Of a stretch of 64,000 nucleotides of DNA, positions 9,093-16,657 are shown one piece after another. Numbering within the stretch: the stretch's first letter is position 1; each line of letters begins with the position of its first letter. The position numbers were made by a program, and so were the translations under genes. Origin of the DNA: Cyclobacteriaceae bacterium (lineage in GTDB: Bacteria; Bacteroidota; Bacteroidia; Cytophagales; Cyclobacteriaceae); contig JAGQYM010000003.1 in assembly GCA_020436085.1 (NCBI GenBank), positions 1-64,000 on the forward strand. Direction: 5' to 3'. The notes under the pieces were generated by a model. That model made no database searches. It saw only the letters and a program-made list of their open reading frames with translations, and was not told the DNA's origin.

Positions 9093-9108
9093 TGGTATGC
9101 CTTTTGGA
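9093..9108 (+). promoter_or_regulatory. Weak sigma54-like -24/-12 element
   Basis: TGGTATGCCTTTTGGA has GG and the second GG 12 bp apart, against the consensus TGGCAC-N5-TTGC. The -24 part keeps TGG and A; the -12 part reads TTGG instead of TTGC. It lies about 24 nt before ATG 9132 and directly behind a sigma54 activator gene, which is the main reason to note it. Confidence 0.25.
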
Positions 9109-9131
9109 TACTCTCCTATGAAAGTAATCCT

Positions 9132-9404
9132 ATGTATTCACAAGATTTGATTGAAGAGTTAATACAACACGAGCTGAAAGGGCTTTGCACCAATTGTGCT
9201 TTGGAAAGTGATTGCACGTACCGAAAGGCATCGCATAAGATCATTATTCAATGCGAGCTATATCAATTGAATGATGAAATTCACATACTCCAGTCAAACG
9301 CACATTCAATGCAGAAGGGGCTGTGTATGAATTGTAACAGAGTCGATTCGTGTGGATTACCAGGAAAGCATACCAGCATTTGGCATTGTGAAGAATATGA
9401 ATAG
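9132..9404 (+). CDS. Small Cys-rich protein with duplicated CxxC motif
   Basis: Ninety residues built from two similar halves. The first is GLCTNCALESDCTYRKAS...IIQCELYQ and the second GLCMNCNRVDSCGLPGKH...IWHCEEYE. Each has the spacing C-x2-C-x6-C and then a fourth Cys 11-12 residues on, which could bind zinc or an Fe-S cluster. No membrane or signal segment is present. It is the first gene after the kinase/activator pair and overlaps the following gene, so it is probably part of that regulon. I do not recognise a named family. Confidence 0.7.
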   Translation: MYSQDLIEELIQHELKGLCTNCALESDCTYRKASHKIIIQCELYQLNDEIHILQSNAHSMQKGLCMNCNRVDSCGLPGKHTSIWHCEEYE

Positions 9405-9807
9405 AGCCGATCAATTACTAACTATGTTTGACTCATTCTTTGGTAAAAAGAAAAACCGCTTAAAGGAAGGGCGGTGGAAAGAATTTAACAAGCATGCTGT
9501 TTTGATTTCGGTAGGTAACTATATACACGGTAATAAACATGGGCGGTGGGTAGAGTATTATGATAGTGGTGAATTGATGTTGGAGGAGAGTTTTGAGAAT
9601 GGTATTCTTCACGGACGTTTTGCCACGTATCATCCTAACGGCAATTTAATGAGCGAAGGTGAGTATGTGCATGGCTGCCGAGAAGGTTGCTTTAACATCT
9701 ACAACGATGAAGGACTACATATTAAGTCCTTGTTTTTTAGTTCAGATAATTTAATGGAAGAACTCAATGAGCAGTCAACAGTTAATGAGATATTAGAAAG
9801 AACTTAA
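9397..9807 (+). CDS. MORN-repeat / YwqK-like protein
   Basis: About 136 residues from ATG 9397, overlapping the upstream stop by 8 nt; a GTG at 9352 would only extend into the other gene. It contains MORN-type repeats with the pattern G-x2-HG-x4-YY-x2-G-L: GNYIHGNKHGRWVEYYDSGEL, then FENGILHGRFATYHPNGNL, then YVHGCREGCFNIYNDEG. Such repeats form a flat beta sheet. Many Bacteroidota proteins with them are labelled YwqK antitoxin by similarity, but no toxin gene is adjacent, so an antitoxin role is not supported. Confidence 0.8.
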   Translation: MNRADQLLTMFDSFFGKKKNRLKEGRWKEFNKHAVLISVGNYIHGNKHGRWVEYYDSGELMLEESFENGILHGRFATYHPNGNLMSEGEYVHGCREGCFNIYNDEGLHIKSLFFSSDNLMEELNEQSTVNEILERT

Positions 9808-9818
9808 ACTTACAGACT

Positions 9819-10430
9819 ATGAAATGGATACATAACGTAAGAAACAAGAGTGTTGCTTCAGCGGCATTACTTTCACTGTGTTTATTGGTTTTGTTTAGCA
9901 ACCATATCGACCGTGATCATACAAACAATGTCAAAAATTCGATTACTACTTTGTATGAAGATAGGTTAGTGGCGGAAACCTACATTTTAACAATGACAAG
10001 CGACATCTATAAAATAAAAGAGGTGTTGAACGCTGTCGGGCCGAATTTCGACCACGGAGATAATAAGATTGGTAGTTTGATCTCCGAAATCAGGGAGGTA
10101 AGTAATGCGTACCTAAAGACAACACTTACAGCAAACGAGGAGCTAAAATTTGTTGAGTTAATGAAAATAGTAAACGAATTCGAAACTTCGCAACTAAAGA
10201 ACATTGAATTGAAATCAGAAAATGCAGACAAGGCACTTGCTCTGTTGAGCGAACTATCTGCGATTCAATTAGAAGAATCTAAAGTAATTATGAATCAGGC
10301 TCAAACGCTATATTCTTCAGGAGAGATTTCAACACAATTCGCTTTTGCTGTTATGATTATTATTCTATTGGTTCTTCAAGCACTCGTATTTACTTCCAAA
10401 AGTAGCACCACCGAATATTCGGCAACCTGA
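9819..10430 (+). CDS. Orphan membrane-anchored four-helix (MCP-like) sensor domain
   Basis: 203 residues with two membrane helices (about 11-28 and 176-195) bracketing a predicted all-helical periplasmic part (VKNSITTLYEDRLVAETYILTMTSDIYKIKEVL...). This is the layout of the 4HB_MCP ligand-binding domain of chemoreceptors and kinases. Here the protein ends only about 8 residues after the second helix, with no HAMP, methyl-accepting or kinase domain. It may act by pairing with another membrane protein, or be a shortened receptor. The next gene starts 128 nt later behind an FNR-type box. Confidence 0.65.
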   Translation: MKWIHNVRNKSVASAALLSLCLLVLFSNHIDRDHTNNVKNSITTLYEDRLVAETYILTMTSDIYKIKEVLNAVGPNFDHGDNKIGSLISEIREVSNAYLKTTLTANEELKFVELMKIVNEFETSQLKNIELKSENADKALALLSELSAIQLEESKVIMNQAQTLYSSGEISTQFAFAVMIIILLVLQALVFTSKSSTTEYSAT

Positions 10431-10466
10431 AACGGTGGTTAAAAATTGATTGCGATAAGACAGAAG

Positions 10467-10488
10467 GCACTTGATCTATATCAAGTGC
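10467..10488. promoter_or_regulatory. FNR-type operator (TTGAT-N4-ATCAA), possible hairpin
   Basis: TTGATCTATATCAA at 10471-10484 is a perfect FNR/CRP-family box. The dyad extends to 9-bp arms, GCACTTGAT and ATCAAGTGC. It ends 73 nt before ATG 10558. The same dyad is followed by TTTCTTATTTC, so it could also serve as a terminator for the upstream gene. Its close relative at 11542 has the same distance to its gene, which favours an operator. Confidence 0.6.
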
Positions 10489-10557
10489 TTTCTTATTTCA
10501 TATCAATCCCCACGCAGGGTAGTCGCCATAACTTTGTTTCATCAAACAGGACAAATT

Positions 10558-11052
10558 ATGGCTACTATAAAAACTATCGCAATTGTGGGGGCAACCGGAA
10601 ATATGGGTTCTGCCATCGCAAAAAGCCTTTCTAAACAAGGAAAGTATCGTTTGCTGCTTATGTCAAATGAGCAAGACAAATTAGTTGATCTAAAAATGCA
10701 AATAGAGAAAACATCCAAGAGTACAGAGGTATTCGCTATTAGCTGTGCCAGAGAAGCATCGTGGGAAGCAGATATTATTATCGTGGCGACTCCGTATGAA
10801 GCAGAAAAAGAAGTGGCGGAAAAAATACGGGAAGTGGCGACTGGTAAGATCGTGATTAGTATTTCCAATCCACTGAACAGTGCGTACAGTGAATTGGTTA
10901 CCTCATCCGATACCAGTGCAGCAGAAGAACTTCAAAAACTTCTGCCTAACTCAAAGGTGGTAAAAACATTCAACACCACCTTCGCTGCCGACTTCCTATC
11001 ACCTATTATCGATGGTAAAACAGCCGATGCTTTTATTGCCGGTAACAATTAA
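10558..11052 (+). CDS. NAD(P)-binding F420 reductase-like protein, C-terminally cut
   Basis: 164 residues from ATG 10558. The N-terminus IAIVGATGNMGSAIAKSLSKQG is a Rossmann nucleotide-binding loop. Later blocks (ADIIIVATPYEAEKEVAEKIRE, KIVISISNPLN, LPNSKVVKTFNTTFAADF) match the NADPH-dependent F420 oxidoreductase-like family. Family members usually run past 200 residues. Here the frame stops right after DAFIAGNN, where relatives continue with a C-terminal helical part. The bases that follow encode the tail of an unrelated transporter, so the gene appears to have been cut by a deletion. Confidence 0.75.
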   Translation: MATIKTIAIVGATGNMGSAIAKSLSKQGKYRLLLMSNEQDKLVDLKMQIEKTSKSTEVFAISCAREASWEADIIIVATPYEAEKEVAEKIREVATGKIVISISNPLNSAYSELVTSSDTSAAEELQKLLPNSKVVKTFNTTFAADFLSPIIDGKTADAFIAGNN

Positions 11053-11156
11053 ATCCAGATTCTACCACCGTTTTTGATTGGGATGATGTTGTTTGGATTG
11101 TCGGTGAAAGGGTAAAAATACAAACGCTTAAAGAGAATAAACCATTAGCGAAGTAA
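11052..11156 (+). pseudogene. Remnant of cation/proton antiporter C-terminus (TrkA-C-like)
   Basis: In the frame beginning at 11052 the bases read NPDSTTVFDWDDVVWIVGER and continue VKIQTLKENKPLAK before TAA at 11154. The pattern (D/N)TTVF...DVVWIVGE is the end of a TrkA-C (RCK-C) domain as found at the C-terminus of Kef/CPA2-type antiporters. There is no start codon, and a stop lies at 11043 in the same frame. It directly abuts the truncated NAD(P)-binding gene, so the two are probably joined by a deletion that removed the intervening DNA. Confidence 0.6.
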
Positions 11157-11295
11157 TCTGAATTATGTACCATTCAATTCATGGACTTTCAGCCGTTTTC
11201 ATAGAATTGAATTTAAGGTACCCATCATTCATTTCTAAGAATACTTCCATGCAAGAAGCTATGAGATGTAGGTAGTTGCAAGCCAAAGACCCAGG

Positions 11296-11442
11296 CTATT
11301 CCGAAAGAGGTTGCTCAACGGCTGTATTTGTTTCTTTTGCCTGAACCGCACTATTGCGATTGAAGGCAAGTAGAATTCCGAATATGAGAATGGCGATGAA
11401 TCCCGCTAATTTTACTGAAGGTGTAAACCTTCGGCCATACAT
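11296..11442 (-). CDS. Small single-pass membrane protein, 48 residues
   Basis: ATG 11442 to TAG 11296 encodes a protein starting MYGRRFTPSVKLAGF, with a membrane helix (FIAILIFGILLAF) and a hydrophilic tail ending EQPLSE. Upstream in frame the bases read SYENEHIIE before the Met without a start codon. A good AAGGAG stands 30 nt earlier before an ATG in a different frame, so a frameshift at the 5' end is possible. It occupies the 472-nt gap between 11157 and 11628, in which nothing else but the FNR-type box at 11542 was seen. Function unknown. Confidence 0.45.
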   Translation of the reverse strand: MYGRRFTPSVKLAGFIAILIFGILLAFNRNSAVQAKETNTAVEQPLSE

Positions 11443-11541
11443 TTCAATTATATGCTCGTTTTCATAACTCCTTCCCGTTTTATTTACTATAAAATTAGAT
11501 CAGCTCCTCTCCAAAAGCATTGAGCTGTGATAACTTAAAAA

Positions 11542-11555
11542 TTGACCTGGATCAA
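11542..11555. promoter_or_regulatory. FNR-type operator, one mismatch
   Basis: TTGACCTGGATCAA differs from TTGAT-N4-ATCAA at one base and is flanked by AAAAA and TTTTT that extend the dyad. It ends 73 nt before ATG 11629, exactly the spacing of the box before 10558. Both genes are thus candidates for the same Crp/Fnr-type regulator. Confidence 0.55.
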
Positions 11556-11628
11556 TTTTTTTGAGTCGTCTTAAAGTTTAATTTCTTGAGGTTTTTATCG
11601 CTACCTTCATAGCAAAAAGAATTGCACA

Positions 11629-12210
11629 ATGTCTGAAATGGCTACGAGAGGATTGATCCCGTTTTTAATGACGATACTATTTGTAAGCTGTTCGCAGGAA
11701 TATGATGTGAAAGGTGTCGCCTATTCAGGAGAGGCGAACCTGAATAGCCGGATTCGTGAGTTTACTGCAACTAATACAGGTAACGAGAAGAAAATCATTC
11801 TTAATATGACAGGGCCACACGAATTGACGATTAGCTTCAATAACAAAATTAGTCATATTGATTACGAAGAAAAGGTTGTGATCTTCAGATCAGAAACTGA
11901 CAAATCGGAATGGACAGCTAAAAAGGTAAGAGGCGGCTTTAAGTTGGAAGATGGAACTCTCCTAAAATACGGAAATTGTCGGGATTGGACTATCTGCCTA
12001 CTAGATGATAGTACCAAACTACCGATTCTAAAAGGACGATATTTATTGAGGGGAAATAGTACTGAAATAACATTGTGGATTTCCGATAGTGAAAAGCATG
12101 TTGAACTGTTAGGATTGATGGCGAACGGACTGTTCAATAGAAGCAGAAATGCAAAGCAGTCGATTGACTCGTCATTTGAAACCTTATCGCCTCAAGTGTG
12201 GACGTATTAG
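11629..12210 (+). CDS. Lipoprotein of unknown function
   Basis: 193 residues. The N-terminus (ATRGLIPFLMTILFVSCSQEYD) is a lipoprotein signal with lipobox LFVSC. ATG 11638 is an equally good start 9 nt downstream. The mature part is mixed beta and polar, with two Cys (GNCRDWTIC) but no motif I recognise. An FNR-type box lies 73 nt upstream, suggesting control by oxygen or NO. It is separated from the next gene by 77 nt. Confidence 0.65.
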   Translation: MSEMATRGLIPFLMTILFVSCSQEYDVKGVAYSGEANLNSRIREFTATNTGNEKKIILNMTGPHELTISFNNKISHIDYEEKVVIFRSETDKSEWTAKKVRGGFKLEDGTLLKYGNCRDWTICLLDDSTKLPILKGRYLLRGNSTEITLWISDSEKHVELLGLMANGLFNRSRNAKQSIDSSFETLSPQVWTY

Positions 12211-12287
12211 ATGATCAATGCAGGTGTACAGAGTGAATAACTTTCTCTCTTAATTAATACATTCCTAAATCCTTTATGTAAAGAACT

Positions 12288-12593
12288 ATGAAAAAGCATT
12301 ATACCAGCCTTTCCGAAGCCACAAACGATTTGAAAGTCCGTGGCTATACAAATGATTTTAATATTAAACCGGATTGTGTTGAATGCCCCGCTTTGCACTT
12401 GCAAGTCAGCCCGGAAAATTTCACAGTTGATGAATTCCATCGTTTTGAGGGCATGTCAAGTGTCGATGATAACAGCATTGTCTTTGCAATAACCTCTGAT
12501 GAGGGCGTGAAGGGAGTTCTTGTAGATGCATATGGTGTCTATGCCAGTAATTTGAATGATGCCATGATTAAAAAATTGTCCTTTCGGAGATAG
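12288..12593 (+). CDS. Conserved small protein (commonly mislabelled PRPP synthetase)
   Basis: 101 residues with the pattern LSEATNDLKVRGYTNDFNIK, then PDCVECPALHLQVSPENFTV, then DEFHRFEGMSS and GVKGVLVDAYGVYA. This family is frequent in Bacteroidota and often carries the name phosphoribosylpyrophosphate synthetase, although it lacks the PRPP-synthase fold length and the PRPP-binding loop. The paired Cys in DCVECP could bind a metal. It precedes the pirin gene by 26 nt and is probably cotranscribed with it. Function not established. Confidence 0.8.
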   Translation: MKKHYTSLSEATNDLKVRGYTNDFNIKPDCVECPALHLQVSPENFTVDEFHRFEGMSSVDDNSIVFAITSDEGVKGVLVDAYGVYASNLNDAMIKKLSFRR

Positions 12594-12619
12594 CGTGTAT
12601 AATAGAACAACTGACGCTT

Positions 12620-13534
12620 ATGTTAGAAATAACCATTGAAGCAAGAAAGGCTTCCATCGCACCAGGTATGGAGGTTAGAAGAATACTTCCGTTTAGACTC
12701 AAGCGAATGGTGGGGCCGTTCATTTTTATGGATCATGGAGGCCCGATAGCCTCAAAGCCATCATTAGTTCAATCGCTTGATGTTTTACCACACCCACATA
12801 TTGGATTATCAACGGTGAGTTATTTGTTTGATGGTAAAATGACGCATCGCGATAGTTTGGGGGTAGAGCAGGTGATACAACCCGGTGAAGTCAACTGGAT
12901 GACTTCGGGAAAAGGCATTGCCCATTCTGAACGTTTCGAAGATCCTAACCTTTGGGCAGCCGGTGGTTTTGAAATGATTCAAACCTGGGTGGCACTTCCT
13001 GAAAAGGCAGAAGAGTCTGATCCTACTTTTGCCAATTATAAGAAAGATGAGCTTCCCGTTTTCACGGACAAAGGTGTATGGATGCGATTAATTGCCGGCA
13101 GTGCTTTCGGGTTGACTAATGAGGTAAAGACACATTCACCGCTTTTCTACATCCATGTTGTGTTGGATAAGCAAACCATCTTATCGCTACCAAAAGAACA
13201 TGAAGAGCGTGCTATTTATGTAGTAAAAGGAAGTATTGAATTTAATAACCGAAAATACGATGCAGGTCAGATGTTGGTCTTCAGGAAAAATTCAGAGCCA
13301 ACAATACAAGCTCTCGAACAAACAACACTGATGTTATTGGGTGGAGAACCAAAAGGCGAGCGTTTTATCTGGTGGAATTTTGTTTCCTCCAGAAAGGAAC
13401 GAATTGAACAAGCAAAATCAGATTGGCAGCAAGGCAAAATTATTCTTCCGCCTAACGACAATAAAGAATTTATACCCTTACCTGACGATCGTTCACGACC
13501 ATCAGCAAGTCCAGCACCTGAAGCATTTTCGTAA
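12620..13534 (+). CDS. Pirin family protein
   Basis: 304 residues forming two cupin-type beta barrels. The N-terminal metal site is visible as HPHIG (His58, His60) and GIAHSE (His102, Glu104), the Fe-binding residues of pirins. Also typical are the conserved start GMEVRRILP and GPFIFMDHGGP. Bacterial pirins act as iron-dependent quercetinase-like enzymes or redox-responsive modulators. Its neighbours TerC, OsmC and VOC suggest a stress context. The C-terminal barrel (IYVVKGSIEFNNRKYDAGQML) lacks the metal ligands, as is usual. Confidence 0.93.
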   Translation: MLEITIEARKASIAPGMEVRRILPFRLKRMVGPFIFMDHGGPIASKPSLVQSLDVLPHPHIGLSTVSYLFDGKMTHRDSLGVEQVIQPGEVNWMTSGKGIAHSERFEDPNLWAAGGFEMIQTWVALPEKAEESDPTFANYKKDELPVFTDKGVWMRLIAGSAFGLTNEVKTHSPLFYIHVVLDKQTILSLPKEHEERAIYVVKGSIEFNNRKYDAGQMLVFRKNSEPTIQALEQTTLMLLGGEPKGERFIWWNFVSSRKERIEQAKSDWQQGKIILPPNDNKEFIPLPDDRSRPSASPAPEAFS

Positions 13535-13586
13535 ATGTGTCAATTAACTGAAATCGAATAAATACCTTAACTAAAAACCCACACAC

Positions 13587-14510
13587 ATGAGTGAATCAGC
13601 AATCCTTTGGTCAAGTTTCAGTCTTTTTGTAATTGGAATGCTGGCCCTGGATTTGGGAGTATTTCATCGGAAATCACACACCGTGTCAGTAAAAGAGGCA
13701 CTGACCTGGACTATCGTATGGATAACGCTAGCTATGTTATTCAATCTTTTTGTGTATTACTACTTTGGAAAGGAGAAGGCTATTGAATTTTTTACCGCCT
13801 ATCTGGTTGAAAAGTCCCTGAGCATCGACAATATCTTTGTCATTATCATGATCTTCTCATACTTCAGTGTCCCGGATTCCTATCAGCACAAGGTACTTTT
13901 TTGGGGAATTTTTGGCGCGTTGATTATGCGTATCATTTTCATTTTTGCTGGTATTGAGCTGATTCATAAATTCCACTGGCTGATTTATGTATTCGGAGGC
14001 TTTTTGGTAATTACTGGTGTGCGCATGGTTGTGGGAGAAGATAAACCGATTGACCCAGATAAGAATCCATTAGTAAAATTAGTTCGAAGAATATTCCCTG
14101 TCACTGAATCGTTCGAGGATGATAACTTTTTTGTTAAAAGAGATCATAAAACTTGGGCAACACCATTGTTTATCGTGGTTGTTTTAATTGAGGGTACGGA
14201 TTTGATTTTTGCTGTCGATTCTATTCCTGCCATCATTGCCATTTCCGATGATCCCTTTATTGTCTATACTTCAAATGTATTTGCAATTTTAGGCTTGCGA
14301 TCCCTATACTTTGCATTAGCCGGAATTGAAAAGTATTTCATGTACCTCAAGTATGGGCTAGCAACCATACTGGTATTTGTGGGCGTTAAAATGTGTATTG
14401 TAGATTTTTATAAAATCCCTGTTGAGATTTCATTAATCGTGATTTGTTTCTTGCTTGCTATTTCTATGATTGCATCTGTGCTGGTTAAGAAAAGAACAGA
14501 TGTTGTTTAA
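13587..14510 (+). CDS. TerC/Alx family membrane protein
   Basis: 307 residues with about nine membrane helices. Family signatures are VEKSLSIDNIFVIIMIF in the third helix and LIEGTDLIFAVDSIPAIIAI followed by SNVFAILGLRSLYF. The conserved Asp residues in these helices are thought to act in metal (Mn2+/Ca2+) export. It could protect against metal stress or alkaline pH. It lies 52 nt after pirin and 31 nt before OsmC in a run of stress genes. Confidence 0.93.
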   Translation: MSESAILWSSFSLFVIGMLALDLGVFHRKSHTVSVKEALTWTIVWITLAMLFNLFVYYYFGKEKAIEFFTAYLVEKSLSIDNIFVIIMIFSYFSVPDSYQHKVLFWGIFGALIMRIIFIFAGIELIHKFHWLIYVFGGFLVITGVRMVVGEDKPIDPDKNPLVKLVRRIFPVTESFEDDNFFVKRDHKTWATPLFIVVVLIEGTDLIFAVDSIPAIIAISDDPFIVYTSNVFAILGLRSLYFALAGIEKYFMYLKYGLATILVFVGVKMCIVDFYKIPVEISLIVICFLLAISMIASVLVKKRTDVV

Positions 14511-14541
14511 TTCTTTTAATAACATTTTAATATAAGAACCT

Positions 14542-14934
14542 ATGGCTAAAGTATCATCAAGTATTAAGAACGAGCCTTACAAGATCGAAATCAAATCACC
14601 TACTGGTAATGTGGTCATTGCAGACGAACCCATAGATAAAGGAGGAAAAGATATTGGATTTTCCCCCAAAGAATTACTTGCATCCGCATTGGCAGCCTGT
14701 ACCAGTGCGACAGTGCGTATGTATGCCGACCGCAAGCAGTGGCCGTTAGATGAAGTAAAAATTGATATTGATTTGGAGAGAGATGAGGCAGCCAATAAGA
14801 CTGTGATTAATCGAAAGGTTCAGTTCATTGGCAATCTGGATGATGAACAACGGAAAAGATTACTTGCAGTAGCCAATGCTTGTCCGGTACATAAAATTCT
14901 TACCAATCCAATAGAAATAAATACCAGCTTATAA
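14542..14934 (+). CDS. OsmC family peroxidase
   Basis: 130 residues with both redox cysteines of the family: one in LASALAACTSATVRMYADRK and the second in ANACPVHKIL. OsmC/Ohr proteins reduce organic hydroperoxides using this Cys pair. The N-terminal beta sheet (YKIEIKSPTGNVVIADEP) and GFSPKELL are typical of the YhfA/OsmC branch. The stop codon overlaps the start of the VOC gene by one base (TAATG), so the two are cotranslated. Confidence 0.92.
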   Translation: MAKVSSSIKNEPYKIEIKSPTGNVVIADEPIDKGGKDIGFSPKELLASALAACTSATVRMYADRKQWPLDEVKIDIDLERDEAANKTVINRKVQFIGNLDDEQRKRLLAVANACPVHKILTNPIEINTSL

Positions 14935-15431
14935 TGGAATCCTACAAAGCACCATCTCAAACCAGAATAGGTCATGTACACCTGAAAGTTTCTAACATTC
15001 AGCGCTCTCTCGATTTTTATTGTGGACTTCTGGGTTTTGAATTAGTTACCACCTACGGTGAGCAAGCTGCATTCATCTCAGCAGGAGGATACCATCATCA
15101 CATTGGCTTAAATACGTGGCATAGTAAGGAGGCACCCCCTGCAACAAAAGAAGGAGTTGGACTTTATCATACCGCTATACTTTATCCTTCACGAAAGGAT
15201 TTGGCTTCTATATACATCCGCTTAAAAGAAGCTCACTACCATTTTACCGGTGCATCAGATCATGGAGTGTCGGAAGCACTTTATTTGAATGACCCGGATG
15301 GTAATGGCGTAGAACTGTATTGGGACAAGCCAAAGGAACAATGGCCAAAAAAAACTGATGGCTCGCTTGATATGTATACGAGGCCTCTTGAACTAAAGAA
15401 TTTACTTGGTGAACTAGACGGCATTTTCTGA
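14934..15431 (+). CDS. VOC family protein (glyoxalase/extradiol dioxygenase-like)
   Basis: 165 residues with paired beta-alpha-beta-beta-beta modules. The first module starts IGHVHLKVSNIQRSLDFYCGLLGFELV and the second GLYHTAILYPSRKDLASIYIRL. Metal ligands are likely His (GHVHLKV), His (LYHTAI) and Glu (GVELYWD). The pattern resembles the CatE/catechol 2,3-dioxygenase branch. The substrate is unknown. The 307-nt gap that follows (15432-15738) contains only a short dyad CTTGA-CGGA-TCAAG at 15450 and the promoter/operator at 15704-15730. Confidence 0.88.
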   Translation: MESYKAPSQTRIGHVHLKVSNIQRSLDFYCGLLGFELVTTYGEQAAFISAGGYHHHIGLNTWHSKEAPPATKEGVGLYHTAILYPSRKDLASIYIRLKEAHYHFTGASDHGVSEALYLNDPDGNGVELYWDKPKEQWPKKTDGSLDMYTRPLELKNLLGELDGIF

Positions 15432-15703
15432 TTTTCATAACACACGAAGCTTGACGGATCAAGTACGTTTCATCTGTCTGTACACTCATTGCCATTTGCC
15501 TTGGGCTCTACTCTGATAGTAAGTCCCGGTTCAGACAATCAAAGGCAAAATTTATGTTCGTTAACCCCTTAAGTATTTCCAACTTCAAGTCAATGGATCA
15601 TTTTTAGCTCACACTACTCACAAGAAAAAGTGCCAAATTCTGTCAATTTGTAACTTTATAAGAAATTTTAACGTGATCAGAAACTTTTTAAAAGCAATTT
15701 CTG

Positions 15704-15730
15704 TACTTTTGTTAGTGAATATTCACTAAC
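15704..15730 (+). promoter_or_regulatory. Promoter -7 box and TetR-type operator
   Basis: TACTTTTG at 15704-15711 matches TAnnTTTG. It runs directly into GTTAGTGAATATTCACTAAC at 15711-15730, a perfect 20-bp palindrome covering the expected transcription start. The first gene starts at 15739. The operon encodes a TetR repressor (16658), so autorepression is likely. The same palindrome core recurs at 18384 over the efflux operon start. Confidence 0.8.
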
Positions 15731-15738
15731 TTAAATTA

Positions 15739-16164
15739 ATGAAACCAATGAATGGCAAGAATAACATCAGTATTGGCTTCCTGACGATGGGGGCTTTTAT
15801 GGCATATGGATTTCTCCTTATCTACCTAAGGGACTTTGCGCCAGGGAAAGAAGAATGGGTTAATTCCTACTCCGTTGGTAAACATTTTGAAAGTCGGTTG
15901 GCACACGTACACGGCAATCTCTTTGCTTTTCTTAATATACTTATCGGCTACCTGCTCCTCCATTTTCAATCCAGGTTGACTAGCACAAAAATTATCTCAT
16001 GGATGGCTTTAACCGGATTACTGATGCCTATTGGAATTCTGGCTGAAGTATATTTTGGTGCCCCTCCCGTGTTCGTTTTAATGGGTGCAATTGCCATGAC
16101 TGCTTCTGTAGTGTGGCTGGGCATTTCTTTCTTTAAAATGAAAATCAATAGTAGTAACTCATAA
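15739..16164 (+). CDS. Four-helix membrane protein of the TetR operon
   Basis: 141 residues with four membrane helices (IGFLTMGAFMAYGFLLIYL, LFAFLNILIGYLLLHF, WMALTGLLMPIGILAEV, FVLMGAIAMTASVVWLGISF). The second helix is preceded by LAHVHGNLF, whose two His residues could bind heme or metal. It is the first gene behind the palindromic operator and lies 12 nt before dps. No named family was recognised. Cotranscription with dps and tetR suggests a stress or redox role. Confidence 0.7.
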   Translation: MKPMNGKNNISIGFLTMGAFMAYGFLLIYLRDFAPGKEEWVNSYSVGKHFESRLAHVHGNLFAFLNILIGYLLLHFQSRLTSTKIISWMALTGLLMPIGILAEVYFGAPPVFVLMGAIAMTASVVWLGISFFKMKINSSNS

Positions 16165-16176
16165 AATAAAGGAACC

Positions 16177-16656
16177 ATGAAAACCACAAATGCTATCGGT
16201 CTTGAAAATAACAACGCCAAACAATTGGCTGAAAAGCTTAATGAGCTATTAGCAAACTATTCTGTTTTCTATCAGAATACACGCGGTTCACACTGGAATA
16301 TTAAAGGTGAAAAATTCTTTGAGCTTCACCTTAAGTTCGAAGAATTATACAACGATTTGTTGCTGAAAATAGATGAAGTAGCTGAAAGGATATTGACTTT
16401 AGGCCATTCACCAAATCATAACTACTCGGATTACGCCCGTATTTCAAAAATTACTGAGAGTAAGGAAGTAAGTGATGGCATTAAGTCTGTTACCAATATC
16501 CTTGAGTCATTCAAAATAATAATTACACTTCAACGTGAGCTTCTCATACTTTCGGCAGAAGCGGGTGATGAGGGAACCAATGCACAAATGAGCGATTATA
16601 TCCGTGCACAGGAAAAATTGGTATGGATGTACTCAGCTTTCTTAACTAAGAATTAA
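16177..16656 (+). CDS. dps: Dps family ferritin-like DNA protection protein
   Basis: 159 residues forming the Dps four-helix bundle. The interfacial ferroxidase site is visible in GSHWNIKGEKFFELHLKFEELYNDLLLKIDEVAERI, with His, Asp and Glu ligands at the usual spacing. Dps dodecamers oxidise Fe2+ with peroxide and store iron, protecting DNA. The N-terminal tail is short and not strongly basic, so direct DNA binding is uncertain. It lies one base before the tetR gene, in the operon controlled by the 15711 operator. Confidence 0.93.
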   Translation: MKTTNAIGLENNNAKQLAEKLNELLANYSVFYQNTRGSHWNIKGEKFFELHLKFEELYNDLLLKIDEVAERILTLGHSPNHNYSDYARISKITESKEVSDGIKSVTNILESFKIIITLQRELLILSAEAGDEGTNAQMSDYIRAQEKLVWMYSAFLTKN

Positions 16657-16657
16657 A

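Noticed and set aside
9397..9807. Toxin-antitoxin system (YwqK antitoxin)
   Set aside because: Only MORN repeats support the name; no toxin gene is next to it.
15450..15463. CTTGA-CGGA-TCAAG as an FNR box
   Set aside because: Half-sites are too close together and no gene starts within 270 nt.
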